This document shows positions 45,528-53,056 of a stretch of DNA of 64,000 nucleotides, piece by piece. Positions within the stretch are counted from its first letter, which is position 1. Every line of letters begins with the position of its first letter. Under the pieces are notes generated by a model that saw only the letters and a list, made by a program, of their open reading frames with translations, made no database searches and was not told where the DNA came from. A program made the position numbers and the translations under genes. Source of the DNA: Saccharopolyspora soli (lineage in GTDB: Bacteria > Actinomycetota > Actinomycetes > Mycobacteriales > Pseudonocardiaceae). The stretch lies in the NCBI RefSeq assembly GCF_022678645.1, contig NZ_JALBWV010000006.1:62001-126000 (forward strand), in the 5' to 3' direction.

Positions 45528-45835
45528 CAGCGCGTTCACAGGTGTTGCGTACCGTGGTGGCGTCAAGCCGTTGCTGCGGCGATCGTCACAAAATCCTGGG
45601 CAAGTCACCGCAAGCCCAACCACCCTTGGTGCTCGACGCAACTTGTGAAATTCTTGCAGGTCAGATCGCGGCGTCGGACGAGGATGTCGTGTCGAACCGC
45701 GCGCAGCAACGGTGATGCGTGCGTCCGGCACATGCAACGGGGGCCATTCGCCACTGGCCAACCGGGCTGTCGTGCGTCACGATCGCGACGGCAACTGTGT
45801 GGCACGACCGTGCCACCGGGCGGGGAGGAGCGTGG
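45528..45835. other. 308-base intergenic region before the GGDEF-EAL gene
   Basis: I see no gene, tRNA or repeat here. The open frame reaching back to 45719 has no similarity to the domain protein that follows. A short A+T-richer patch around 45640 (TTGTGAAATTCTTGCAGG) could hold the promoter, but no clean -35/-10 pair is visible. Confidence 0.4.
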
Positions 45836-48469
45836 ATGATCGAGCGTCATCGCTCCCTCGGTCCGCACTCCGGCCTGGAGACCGCCCGTCCGCCGGTGCG
45901 CGCCGAGGTGGATCCGGTGCGGCGCCGGATGTTCACCGTCTTCTCGCTCGTGGTGCTCGCCGCCGGTGTGCTCGCCTCCGTGGTGACCTCGGCATGGTTG
46001 CCCTTCCACTACAGCTCGAACCTGCTGTTCATCGGACCGCTGCTGGCCATGGGCTTCCTGCTGGCCGAGCAGCTGACCATCGACGTGGACGTGAAGCGGG
46101 TCGGTTGGACGATCTCGTTCACCGAGATCCCGCTGATCCTCGGCCTGCTGACGGTGCCGTTCGAGGTCGTGCTCGCGGCGAACCTGCTGGCTGGGCTCGG
46201 CGCGCAGGTCGGACGCCGCGCGGCCACCCACGTCGTCTACAACGCCGGGGTGATGTGCCTGGAGATCGCGGTGCCGTTCGCGGTGGCCAACGCGGTGAAC
46301 CGGGCGCTCGTCGGGGTCGCCCCCGACTGGTTCGGCCCGGTCATCGGCACCCTGACCTCACCGCTGATCAGCTGTGGCTTCGCGCTCGCCGCGCTGCACG
46401 TGCTGGGCGGTGCGATGCGGGTGTCGGCCGGAGCCCGGCTCGCGGTCCGCACGCTCGCCGTCGGCCTGCTCAACACCTCGGTCGGCCTGATCGGCTACGA
46501 GGTCGCGATCAGCACCCTGTGGGGCTGGCTGCTGGTGGCGCTGGTCGGGGCGGCCGTGATCGGCCTGTACCGGGCGTACTCCGGCCTGCTGCGCGAACAG
46601 CGCGACCTGGAAGCGCTCAGCGACGTCAGCCTCAGCGTGGCCCGTTCCGGGCAGGCCGCGCCGCATCCGCCATCCGACTCCGTCGCGGGCGAGCCGGAGG
46701 TGTCGGTCAGCGAGTGGGAGCCGGTCGCCGAACGGATCCGGGAACAGCTCAACGCCACGCGAGTGGTGCTCAGGCTGCGGCTGGACCCCAGCGGTGAGGT
46801 CAGCACGCTGGTCGCGGGCGAGTCGCTGCCGGAGTTGGCGGAGCAGGCCGCGCCGTCGGCGTTGCGCGATGATCCGCTGCTGCAACTGCCGGGTAGCCAC
46901 GTGCGCTCGTTCCGGACGCTGGAGGCGCCGGAAGAGGTGCGCCGGGCGCTGCGCCAGCGCGGGGCGTACGAGGCGCTGGTCGTGCCGCTGCGCGGCGCCA
47001 GCCAACTGCTCGGTGCTGTCGAGGTGCACGACCGGGTCAGCCGCTGGCGCGGCTTCGGCCGGGCCGACGTGCGACTGCTGCACACCCTGGCCAGCCACCT
47101 GGCCACCGCGATGGACAACCGCCGACTGCTCGCGCGGCTGCGCCACGACGCCTACCACGACCCGTTGACCGGGCTGCTCAACCGCACCGGCTTCCGCGAG
47201 ATGGCGGCCGAGGAGCTGCGCAACGGTCGCACCGCGGTGGTGCTGCGGGTCGATCTCGACGTGCTCACCACGGTCAGCGAGGCCCTCGGCTACACCTGGG
47301 GCGACCGGATGATCGTCGCTGCCGGGCAGCGGATGCGGGAAGAACTCGGCGAAGCGCCGCTGGCCCGGTTGGAGGCGAACTCCTTCGCGGTGCTGCTGCT
47401 GGACCACACCGAAGCCCAGGCGCACGCGTTCGCCCAGCAGCTGCGGGAGGCGATCGGCAAGCCGTACCCGCTCGACCGGATCGTGGTGGAGGCCGCCGGG
47501 GTCGGCGGTTACGCCTCGTCCGCACCGGTCGACGGTGAATGCGAGACCGACATCGACACCCTGTTGCAGCACGCCGACGTCGCGGTGCGGGCCGCCCGCA
47601 ACGGCGAGGACGGGGTGCGCGGCTACGCCCCCGCGATGGGCCAGGTCTTCCTGCGCCGGTTCCAACTGGTGACCCAGTTCCGGCAGGCGCTGGACTCCGG
47701 GCAGGTCGAGGTGCACTACCAGCCGAAGGTCGCGCTACCCGCCCGCCAGGTCGTCGGCGCAGAGGCGCTGGTGCGCTGGTCGCACCCGGAGTACGGCCGA
47801 CTGGACCCGGACGAGTTCGTGCCGCTGGTCGAGGCGACCGGGCTGGTCGACGCGCTGACCTCGTTCGTCATGGAATGCGCGTTGATCAAGATCCGGCAGT
47901 GGCTCGACCGGGGGCTGCGGATGTCGGTGGCGGTGAACCTGTCGGTGCGCAACCTCGCCGACGAGACGTTCCCGGACCGGGTCGGCGAGGCCCTGCTGCG
48001 CCACGACATCCCGCCGGAACTGCTCACCTTCGAGCTGACCGAGTCGAGCGTGATGGCCGATCCGGAGCGCGCGCTGCCGGTGTTGCGCCGACTGCACGCG
48101 ATGGGCGTGGTGCTGGCGGTCGACGACTTCGGCACCGGGTACTCCTCGCTGGCCTACCTGCGCCAGCTGCCGGTGGACGAAGTGAAGATCGACAAGAGCT
48201 TCGTGCTCGGCATGGGCACCGATCTGGGCGACATGGCGGTGGTCCGCTCGATCGTCGAGCTCGGGCACTCGCTGGACCTGGTGGTGGTTGCCGAGGGCGT
48301 GGAGGACGACGCAGCGCGCGACCAGCTGGTCGAGATGGGCTGCGACGTCGCGCAGGGCTACCTGATCTCCCGACCGCTGTCCGAGGAGCGGTTCGAAGCG
48401 TGGTTGCAGGCCCGCACCAAGCGTGATCGCGGAGCCCGCTCCGAGACGGTGCTCACACTGCTGCACTGA
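45836..48469 (+). CDS. Membrane GGDEF-EAL protein, degenerate GGDEF, probable c-di-GMP phosphodiesterase
   Basis: 877 residues from ATG at 45836, GGGGAGGAG 5 bases upstream. About six N-terminal membrane helices (MFTVFSLVVLAAGVLASVVT to LVALVGAAVIGLYRAYSGLL), a GAF-like segment (about 300-430), then a GGDEF domain in which the active-site motif is EANSF at 513-517 (LARLEANSFAVLLL) instead of GGDEF. It should therefore not make c-di-GMP. The EAL domain looks active: EALVRW at 643, NLSVRNLADETFPDRV, FELTESSVM, VDDFGTGYSSLAYLRQLPVD and VVAEGVEDDAARDQL. Predicted role: c-di-GMP breakdown at the membrane. Confidence 0.9.
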   Translation: MIERHRSLGPHSGLETARPPVRAEVDPVRRRMFTVFSLVVLAAGVLASVVTSAWLPFHYSSNLLFIGPLLAMGFLLAEQLTIDVDVKRVGWTISFTEIPLILGLLTVPFEVVLAANLLAGLGAQVGRRAATHVVYNAGVMCLEIAVPFAVANAVNRALVGVAPDWFGPVIGTLTSPLISCGFALAALHVLGGAMRVSAGARLAVRTLAVGLLNTSVGLIGYEVAISTLWGWLLVALVGAAVIGLYRAYSGLLREQRDLEALSDVSLSVARSGQAAPHPPSDSVAGEPEVSVSEWEPVAERIREQLNATRVVLRLRLDPSGEVSTLVAGESLPELAEQAAPSALRDDPLLQLPGSHVRSFRTLEAPEEVRRALRQRGAYEALVVPLRGASQLLGAVEVHDRVSRWRGFGRADVRLLHTLASHLATAMDNRRLLARLRHDAYHDPLTGLLNRTGFREMAAEELRNGRTAVVLRVDLDVLTTVSEALGYTWGDRMIVAAGQRMREELGEAPLARLEANSFAVLLLDHTEAQAHAFAQQLREAIGKPYPLDRIVVEAAGVGGYASSAPVDGECETDIDTLLQHADVAVRAARNGEDGVRGYAPAMGQVFLRRFQLVTQFRQALDSGQVEVHYQPKVALPARQVVGAEALVRWSHPEYGRLDPDEFVPLVEATGLVDALTSFVMECALIKIRQWLDRGLRMSVAVNLSVRNLADETFPDRVGEALLRHDIPPELLTFELTESSVMADPERALPVLRRLHAMGVVLAVDDFGTGYSSLAYLRQLPVDEVKIDKSFVLGMGTDLGDMAVVRSIVELGHSLDLVVVAEGVEDDAARDQLVEMGCDVAQGYLISRPLSEERFEAWLQARTKRDRGARSETVLTLLH

Positions 48470-48551
48470 GCCCCGCGACCTGGGCGAAGAGGGCCCCTCT
48501 GGGCCGAAAACCCCGTGATGACCAGGCTTTTCAGCCCAGCGACCCCCCGGT

Positions 48552-48581
48552 TTGGGCGTGGCCTCGGCGGTTGTGTAAAGT
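48552..48581 (+). promoter_or_regulatory. Promoter upstream of tRNA-Thr
   Basis: TTGGGC (48552-48557), 18 bases, TAAAGT (48576-48581), about 22 bases before the tRNA. It could drive tRNA-Thr, tRNA-Met and rpmG together. Confidence 0.4.
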
Positions 48582-48603
48582 TCTAATCGCTCCGCAAGGG
48601 CAC

Positions 48604-48676
48604 GCCCCAATAGCTCAGTCGGCAGAGCGTCTCCATGGTAAGGAGAAGGTCTACGGTTCGATTCCGTATTGGGGCT
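48604..48676 (+). tRNA. tRNA-Thr (anticodon GGT)
   Basis: 73 bases: acceptor GCCCCAA/TTGGGGC with discriminator T, D-arm GCTCAGTCGGCAGAGC, anticodon arm TCTCCATGGTAAGGAGA with GGT, T-arm TACGGTTCGATTCCGTA. CCA not encoded. Confidence 0.93.
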
Positions 48677-48781
48677 CGAAAGGCAGCCGCGGTGCTCGGT
48701 AAACTGGGTGCTGTGGCTGTTTTGCATGGGATATCCTGCGTCCGCTGAGACGCCCGGTGCATGCGCCGAAGGTCCCAGCAT

Positions 48782-48857
48782 GGCGGTGTAGCTCAGTCGG
48801 TAGAGCAAGCGGCTCATAATCGCTGTGTCGCCGGTTCAAGTCCGGCCACCGCTACCA
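48782..48857 (+). tRNA. tRNA-Met, elongator type (anticodon CAT)
   Basis: 76 bases including an encoded CCA. Acceptor GGCGGTG/CACCGCT with a G-T first pair, D-arm GCTCAGTCGGTAGAGC, anticodon arm AGCGGCTCATAATCGCT with CAT, T-arm GCCGGTTCAAGTCCGGC. The 5' G rather than C argues against an initiator tRNA; tRNA-Ile2 with a modified C34 is a remote alternative. Confidence 0.9.
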
Positions 48858-48925
48858 GTCACGGGTTCGTGCGGATCTCAAGCGAACCGTTCCGGCAGTA
48901 ACGATCGAGACAGAAAGGCACCTCC

Positions 48926-49090
48926 GTGGCCGCCACCGACGTCCGACCCAAGATCACGCTGGCGTGCGAGGAGTGCAAGCACCGCAACTACATCACCAAC
49001 AAGAACCGGCGCAACAACCCGGACCGGTTGGAGATGAAGAAGTTCTGCCCGAACTGCGGTACGCACAAGCTGCACAAGGAAACCCGCTGA
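48926..49090 (+). CDS. rpmG: 50S ribosomal protein L33
   Basis: 54-residue zinc-ribbon form of L33: [20 protein letters not shown], then [20 protein letters not shown] and [14 protein letters not shown]. Zinc ligands Cys14, Cys17, Cys41, Cys44 are present, so this is the zinc-binding (C+) paralogue, one of the pair many actinobacteria switch by zinc supply. GTG with GAAAGG 8 bases upstream. Directly after tRNA-Met and before hadA, as in mycobacteria. Confidence 0.95.
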   Translation: MAATDVRPKITLACEECKHRNYITNKNRRNNPDRLEMKKFCPNCGTHKLHKETR

Positions 49091-49096
49091 CCGCGA

Positions 49097-49153
49097 TGTG
49101 ACCGAGAGGCTCGATCCTGCTCGCGCTTCGCGCTTCGCCGGATCTCGGTCACA
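49097..49153 (+). terminator. Hairpin just after rpmG
   Basis: TGTGACCGAGA (49097-49107) pairs with TCTCGGTCACA (49143-49153), 11 base pairs around a 35-base loop, starting 7 bases after the rpmG stop. No T run follows, so it may be an mRNA-stabilising or partial terminator hairpin. The next 180 bases are unusually T/G-rich and contain only a 61-codon open frame (49195-49380) of doubtful value. Confidence 0.4.
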
Positions 49154-49333
49154 GTGTTAACTGGGGGCCGAGCCCTCCAAACCCCCACGGTGCGGTGGTC
49201 GCCTTTCGTTGGCTCCTCGCGTGGGGTGTCGTTCCCGATCTGATCATTGACCAGCTGTTTGGTTGCCAGCTCATTGGGCGGCTGTTGGCCGCTGTTGAGG
49301 GTGTTGGTGTGCTGCGGCTGGTGTCTGGTGTTG

Positions 49334-49370
49334 GCCCGTCCCTTCTTGTTGGGGGCGGGCTCTTGTTTTT
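49334..49370 (+). terminator. Intrinsic terminator between rpmG and hadA
   Basis: GCCCGTCCC (49334-49342), loop TTCTTGTT, GGGGGCGGGC (49351-49360), then TCTTGTTTTT. A 9-base-pair stem with a good T tract, placed just before the hadA promoter. Confidence 0.75.
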
Positions 49371-49377
49371 GGTCCGG

Positions 49378-49383
49378 TAGCCT
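49378..49383 (+). promoter_or_regulatory. -10 element (TAGCCT) for hadA
   Basis: TAGCCT ends 6 bases before the GTG at 49390, so the hadA message is predicted to be leaderless. It lies immediately after the intrinsic terminator. Confidence 0.5.
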
Positions 49384-49389
49384 GCTGGG

Positions 49390-49851
49390 GTGCCGCTTGA
49401 CCCTTCATTCATCGGGCGTTCGTATCCGCCCGCGTCTCCTTACGAAGTTGGTCGGGAGAAGATCCGCGAGTTCGCCGACGCCATCAAGGACGACTCGCCG
49501 CTCTACCGCGATCCGGAGGCCGCCAAGGCCGCGGGCTACCCAGAGGTGATCGCGCCGCCGACCTTCGCGATGATCATGTCCATGGCCGCGAACGAGGTGG
49601 TCGTGCACGACCCGCAGCTCGGCCTCGATTACAGCCGCGTGGTGCACGGCCAGCAGGAGTTCATCCACCACCGGCCTATTCGGGCTGGTGATCGGCTCGT
49701 CACCGTCGTGCACGTCGATGACATCAAAGCTCGCGCGGGCAACGACTTCCTGACGGTGCGAGCGGAGATCGCTACCGTCGACGGCGAACCGGTGTGCACC
49801 GGGAAGGCGATGCTCGTCGCCCGCGGCACGGCGCAAGAGGGAGAAGCGTGA
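49390..49851 (+). CDS. hadA: HadA-like MaoC-family (3R)-hydroxyacyl dehydratase subunit
   Basis: Hot-dog fold protein, 153 residues, resembling mycobacterial HadA, the substrate-binding partner of the FAS-II-type dehydratase. Seen: DPSFIGRSYPPASPYEVGRE, KIREFADAIKDDSPLYRDPE, AAGYPEVIAPPTFAMIMSMA, and GLDYSRVVHGQQEFIHHRPI. It lacks the D-x4-H dehydratase pair, as HadA does, so catalysis depends on HadB. The stop overlaps the hadB ATG by one base. In an organism without evident mycolate genes its acyl substrate is unknown. Confidence 0.88.
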   Translation: MPLDPSFIGRSYPPASPYEVGREKIREFADAIKDDSPLYRDPEAAKAAGYPEVIAPPTFAMIMSMAANEVVVHDPQLGLDYSRVVHGQQEFIHHRPIRAGDRLVTVVHVDDIKARAGNDFLTVRAEIATVDGEPVCTGKAMLVARGTAQEGEA

Positions 49852-50276
49852 TGAGCGTGCGGATGTCGGACGTCTCCGTCGGTGATCAGCTGCCGGACCT
49901 GACCGTCGCCCTCACGCGAGCTGACCTGGTCCGCTACGCGGGTGCGTCTGGCGACTTCAACCCGATTCACTGGAACGAGCGGTTCGCCACCGAGGTCGGG
50001 CTACCGGACGTGATCGCGCACGGCATGCTCACCATGGCCGTCGCCGGTCGGGTGATCAGCGAATGGACCGGCGATCCGGGCGCGATCCTGCACTACGGGG
50101 TGCGGTTCACCCGGCCCGTAGTGGTGCCCGACGACGACACCGGCGCGCTGGTCGAGGTGTCCGGCAAGATCTCGGCGAAGAACGACGACGGCACCGTCAA
50201 GGTGAACATCACGACCCGCAGCGCGGGCCAGGGCGTCCTCGGCGGTGCCACCGCCATCGTCCGCCTCGCTGACTGA
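49851..50276 (+). CDS. hadB: HadB-like MaoC-family dehydratase subunit
   Basis: Catalytic partner of HadA, 141 residues (mycobacterial HadB is 142). Active-site segment YAGASGDFNPIHWNERFATE has the Asp and His of hydratase 2-type enzymes; VGLPDVIAHGMLTMAVAGRV and GVRFTRPVVVPDDDTGALVE follow. Start ATG overlaps the hadA stop. hadC, the alternative HadA-like subunit next to hadB in mycobacteria, is absent; a hairpin repeat and the MFS exporter follow instead. Confidence 0.9.
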   Translation: MSVRMSDVSVGDQLPDLTVALTRADLVRYAGASGDFNPIHWNERFATEVGLPDVIAHGMLTMAVAGRVISEWTGDPGAILHYGVRFTRPVVVPDDDTGALVEVSGKISAKNDDGTVKVNITTRSAGQGVLGGATAIVRLAD

Positions 50277-50291
50277 ACCCTCCCGACATGA

Positions 50292-50501
50292 GAGGTGAAG
50301 GGCACCTTTGACCGGCTTGGAGAGTGCGCGGCTCGTTTTGCGTGGCGGTGCGGGTGGCGGAACCTCAGAGGCTTTCTCGTCTCCGGGATCCCCGACTTAT
50401 GTATGTCCCACGGCGTCGGGGCTGTCCTCGCGAGAAAGCCTCTGAGAACCCGCGGCGGTGCGAGCGCGCCCTCTTACTCGGTGAAACGTGCCCTTCACCT
50501 C
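50292..50501. repeat. Outer inverted repeat enclosing repeat copy D
   Basis: GAGGTGAAGGGCACCTTT (50292-50309) and AAACGTGCCCTTCACCTC (50484-50501) are inverted repeats matching at 17 of 18 positions. They lie between the convergent hadB and MFS genes, the right arm ending 4 bases before the MFS stop codon. Brought together, the arms would form a strong bidirectional terminator; the hairpin repeat D occupies the space between them. Confidence 0.6.
50336..50461 (+). repeat. Well-preserved copy D of dispersed hairpin repeat
   Basis: Begins TTTTGCGTGGCGGTGCGGG and ends GAACCCGCGGCGGTGC. Left arm CTCAGAGGCTTTCTCG (50364-50379) pairs perfectly with CGAGAAAGCCTCTGAG (50431-50446). Inside, CCCCGAC (50390-50396) pairs with GTCGGGG (50415-50421). 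The loop has GGGATCCCCGACTTATGTAT. It matches copy E at 61940 outside the stem, while the stem sequence differs. No transposase or real coding region. Confidence 0.75.
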
Positions 50502-50505
50502 GACC

Positions 50506-51945
50506 TCATCGAGTGAACCCGTGGCGGGGTTGGCGTGGGTTCCGACCGGGATCACGGGTGGGTGCTCGGTGCAATCGTCGGACCAGGATCGCGCTGAGGG
50601 CATTGGTGGCTGCCATTGCGGCGCAGGTGATCGCCAGTGCGGATGCGTGGCCCACGGTGGCCAGCGAGGTGAAGAAGAGCAGCCCGAACCCGCTCACCCC
50701 GAGCGCACCACCGAGCTGCTGAGCAGTGCTGACGAGTCCGGACGCGGCACCGACCGAATCCGCCGGAACTCCGCGCAGCACGGTGCTGAGCAGCGGTGTC
50801 AGGAAAAGACCTTCGCCGAAACCGGTCACCAGCAGACCGATCTCCATGCCGATCTGCGGCTCGCCCAGGACGGCAACGCCCACCACGCACATCCCGAGAG
50901 CGGAGAGTGCCGCGCCGAGGGCCAACGCTGCGTCGCCAAATCGGCGGCGCAACCGAGGAGCCAGCAGCGATGCCCCGGTGAAAGCGACGGCGAGCGGGAC
51001 GAAGGCCATCCCCGCGCCGAACGGATCGACACCTCGCCCGTCCTGCAGGTACACCCCGAACGTGAGGAAGAACGCGTTCAAGCCCGAATAGAACAGCAGC
51101 ACCAAACCGATGCCGCGGCGGAAATGCGGCTTGGTGAACAACGACAGCGGCGCGACCGGAGCATCTCCTCGCAGCTCGGAGCTCCGCTGGTGGCGCAGGA
51201 AGGCGAATGCCAGCGGCGGCGTCGCGCCCAACGACACGATTGTCCACAGTGGCCAGCCAAGATCCTGGCCGAGCAGCAGTGGCGTGGTGAGCGCGAACAA
51301 CGTGCCAGCCGCCAAGCCCGCGCCGACCAGGTCCAGACGGCGGGTGCCCGGCGCTCGCGACTCGGGTACCAGCACCGGTGCCGCGAGCAGCGCGACCGCC
51401 CCGATCGGCAGGTTGATCAGGAAGATCGGCCGCCAGCCCAGCCCGAACAGGTCGAGTTCGATCAGCCAGCCGCCGAGCAGCTGACCGAGCACCGAGGCCA
51501 GCGCGATGACGCAGCCCAGCACGGCGAACGCACGCGGGCGCGTGTTGTCGTCGAACAGCACCTGCACCACCGCGAACACCTGCGGGAACAGCAGCGCGGT
51601 CCCCAGTCCCTGGCCGATCCGGGCCAGCACTAGGACCTCCGGCGAGGGCGCCAGTCCGCACAACGCGGACATCACCATGAACAACCCGACACCGATCGTG
51701 AAGATCCGGCGGCGGCCGTGCGCGTCGCCGAGTCGCCCGCCGGTGGTGAGCCCGGCGGCGTAGGCGATCTGATAGCCCGCCAGCACGAGCTGCACCTCTC
51801 CGGGGCTGGCCCCCAGGCCGCGGCTGAGCGCGGGTGCGGCGACGACCACGACGAACACGTCGAGGATCGCCAGGAAGTTGCCGATCAGCAGGACCGCGAG
51901 CGCGGCCCAACGGCGACTGGATGCGACGGCGAGCGCGGTGGTCAC
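50506..51945 (-). CDS. MFS drug-efflux transporter (DHA2-type)
   Basis: 479-residue exporter with about 12-14 membrane segments. Start GTG at 51945 with GGGAGGG 9 bases upstream. Seen: VLLIGNFLAILDVFVVVVAA (motif D1), TTGGRLGDAHGRRRIFTIGV (motif A), VLVLARIGQGLGTALLFPQV, CVIALASVLGQLLGGWLIEL (motif C, GQLLGGWL). The LDVFVV variant and length fit the EmrB/QacA-like group, which exports hydrophobic drugs or dyes with protons. Divergent from an XRE/MmyB-like regulator that probably represses it. Confidence 0.87.
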   Translation of the reverse strand: MTTALAVASSRRWAALAVLLIGNFLAILDVFVVVVAAPALSRGLGASPGEVQLVLAGYQIAYAAGLTTGGRLGDAHGRRRIFTIGVGLFMVMSALCGLAPSPEVLVLARIGQGLGTALLFPQVFAVVQVLFDDNTRPRAFAVLGCVIALASVLGQLLGGWLIELDLFGLGWRPIFLINLPIGAVALLAAPVLVPESRAPGTRRLDLVGAGLAAGTLFALTTPLLLGQDLGWPLWTIVSLGATPPLAFAFLRHQRSSELRGDAPVAPLSLFTKPHFRRGIGLVLLFYSGLNAFFLTFGVYLQDGRGVDPFGAGMAFVPLAVAFTGASLLAPRLRRRFGDAALALGAALSALGMCVVGVAVLGEPQIGMEIGLLVTGFGEGLFLTPLLSTVLRGVPADSVGAASGLVSTAQQLGGALGVSGFGLLFFTSLATVGHASALAITCAAMAATNALSAILVRRLHRAPTRDPGRNPRQPRHGFTR

Positions 51946-52001
51946 CTGATCTCCCTCCCCGCCAGCACTTCCGGCGGCGGGACCAGCCTCGACCGCGAGT
52001 G

Positions 52002-52032
52002 ATCCTGGTACCAGACAGTGGTTATCCTGGTA
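52002..52032. promoter_or_regulatory. Operator region between MFS exporter and XRE regulator
   Basis: Two copies of ATCCTGGTA (52002-52010 and 52024-52032); the first is part of the perfect palindrome CTGGTACCAG (52005-52014). They sit 57 bases from the exporter start and overlap the expected promoter zone, so they are good candidates for binding by the divergent regulator. Confidence 0.5.
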
Positions 52033-52171
52033 TTCGAAGTCCCTCTCTTCGCGTCCTGGCGTTCGACGCCCATCCGGTGCGGCTGGATGCCGATTTCGCG
52101 CGAAATTGCCGGTCCCCCCATGCCGGTGCCGGGGCGGTTGAGTCGCATGACCAGCGGAACGGGAGGCGAAC

Positions 52172-52996
52172 GTGGCCACGGCCGGGCGAGCGGAGTTGGC
52201 CGACTTCCTGCGGACCCGGCGGGCCCGGATCGGGCCGGACGAGGTCGGGCTCCCGGTCGGGGCACGGCGGCGGACCCCTGGCCTGCGACGCGAGGAAGTC
52301 GCACAGCTCGCCGCGGTCAGCCCCACCTGGTACACGTGGCTCGAACAGGGACGCGACGTCCGCCCCTCGGCGCAGGTGCTGGAGGGCATCGCCGAAGTGC
52401 TGCGACTGGACTTCGCCGAACGTTCCTACCTGTTCCAACTGGCCAGGGGTGAAGCGCCGCCGACGTTGCCGCCTCGCCAGGAACCGGTGCCGGACTACCT
52501 GCGGCGGCTCGTCGAGCACCTGGCCGCGCCCGCCTACCTCACCAACCGACGCCTGGACGTGCTCGTGTGGAACGCGGCGGCGAGCGCGGTGCTCGGCGAC
52601 TTCGGCCAGGTGCCCGCCGAACAGCGCAACAGCATCTGGCTGGTGTTCACCGACCCGCGGCGCCGCACGCTGCTCGCCGAGTGGCAGGAGGTCGCGCAGC
52701 ACCTCGTGGCCCTGCTCCGCGCGGCAAGCGGGTACTACGCCGAGGACCCGCGGTTCGCCGAGCTGGTGTCCGCCCTCATCGACGCCAGCCCGGAATTCCG
52801 GAAGTGGTGGCCGGATCACGACGTCGCAGGTCGGGGTGCTGGCCGCAAGCTGTTGAACCATCCGACGGCGGGTCGGCTGGCACTGGACCACACCACGCTC
52901 GTCCCGGACGAAGCGCCGGAACTGCATCTCGTCCTCTACACGCCAGCGGACGAGGCCACCGAAGCGAAGCTGGCCAAGTTGCGCGCGGCGAGCTGA
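52172..52996 (+). CDS. XRE-family regulator with MmyB-like ligand domain
   Basis: 274 residues, GTG start with GGGAGGCG upstream. N-terminal helix-turn-helix: ADFLRTRRARIGPDEVGLPV, RRTPGLRREEVAQLAAVSPT and WYTWLEQGRDVRPSAQVLEG. C-terminal MmyB-type domain (about 100-270) with PAYLTNRRLDVLVWNAAASA, GYYAEDPRFAELVSALIDAS and RKLLNHPTAGRLALDHTTLV, which binds fatty-acid-like or small hydrophobic ligands in relatives. Divergent from the MFS exporter, a standard repressor-pump pair. A 14-base palindrome ATTTCGCGCGAAAT lies upstream at 52093-52106. Confidence 0.88.
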   Translation: MATAGRAELADFLRTRRARIGPDEVGLPVGARRRTPGLRREEVAQLAAVSPTWYTWLEQGRDVRPSAQVLEGIAEVLRLDFAERSYLFQLARGEAPPTLPPRQEPVPDYLRRLVEHLAAPAYLTNRRLDVLVWNAAASAVLGDFGQVPAEQRNSIWLVFTDPRRRTLLAEWQEVAQHLVALLRAASGYYAEDPRFAELVSALIDASPEFRKWWPDHDVAGRGAGRKLLNHPTAGRLALDHTTLVPDEAPELHLVLYTPADEATEAKLAKLRAAS

Positions 52997-53006
52997 TCAG
53001 CCGGAT

Positions 53007-53044
53007 AGCGAAGAGGGCCCGCCTCCGCGGAGACGGGCCCTCTT
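53007..53044. terminator. Bidirectional terminator between XRE regulator and aspC
   Basis: CGAAGAGGGCCCG (53007-53019) pairs with CGGGCCCTCTTCG (53032-53044), 13 base pairs around a 12-base loop, placed between convergent genes. No long T tract, typical of high-G+C genomes. Confidence 0.7.
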
Positions 53045-53056
53045 CGTGGTGCGTGA

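Noticed and set aside
49195-49380. 61-codon open frame between rpmG and hadA
   Set aside because: Contains the intrinsic terminator and the hadA promoter, lies in T/G-rich sequence, has no ribosome site, and shows no family.
50324-50722. Short open frames in repeat copies D and E (peptide FCVAVRVAEPQ ... RDPRLMYV in both)
   Set aside because: The peptide is shared because the DNA repeat is shared; frames end differently, decayed copies break it, and compensating stem changes fit a folded nucleic acid better.
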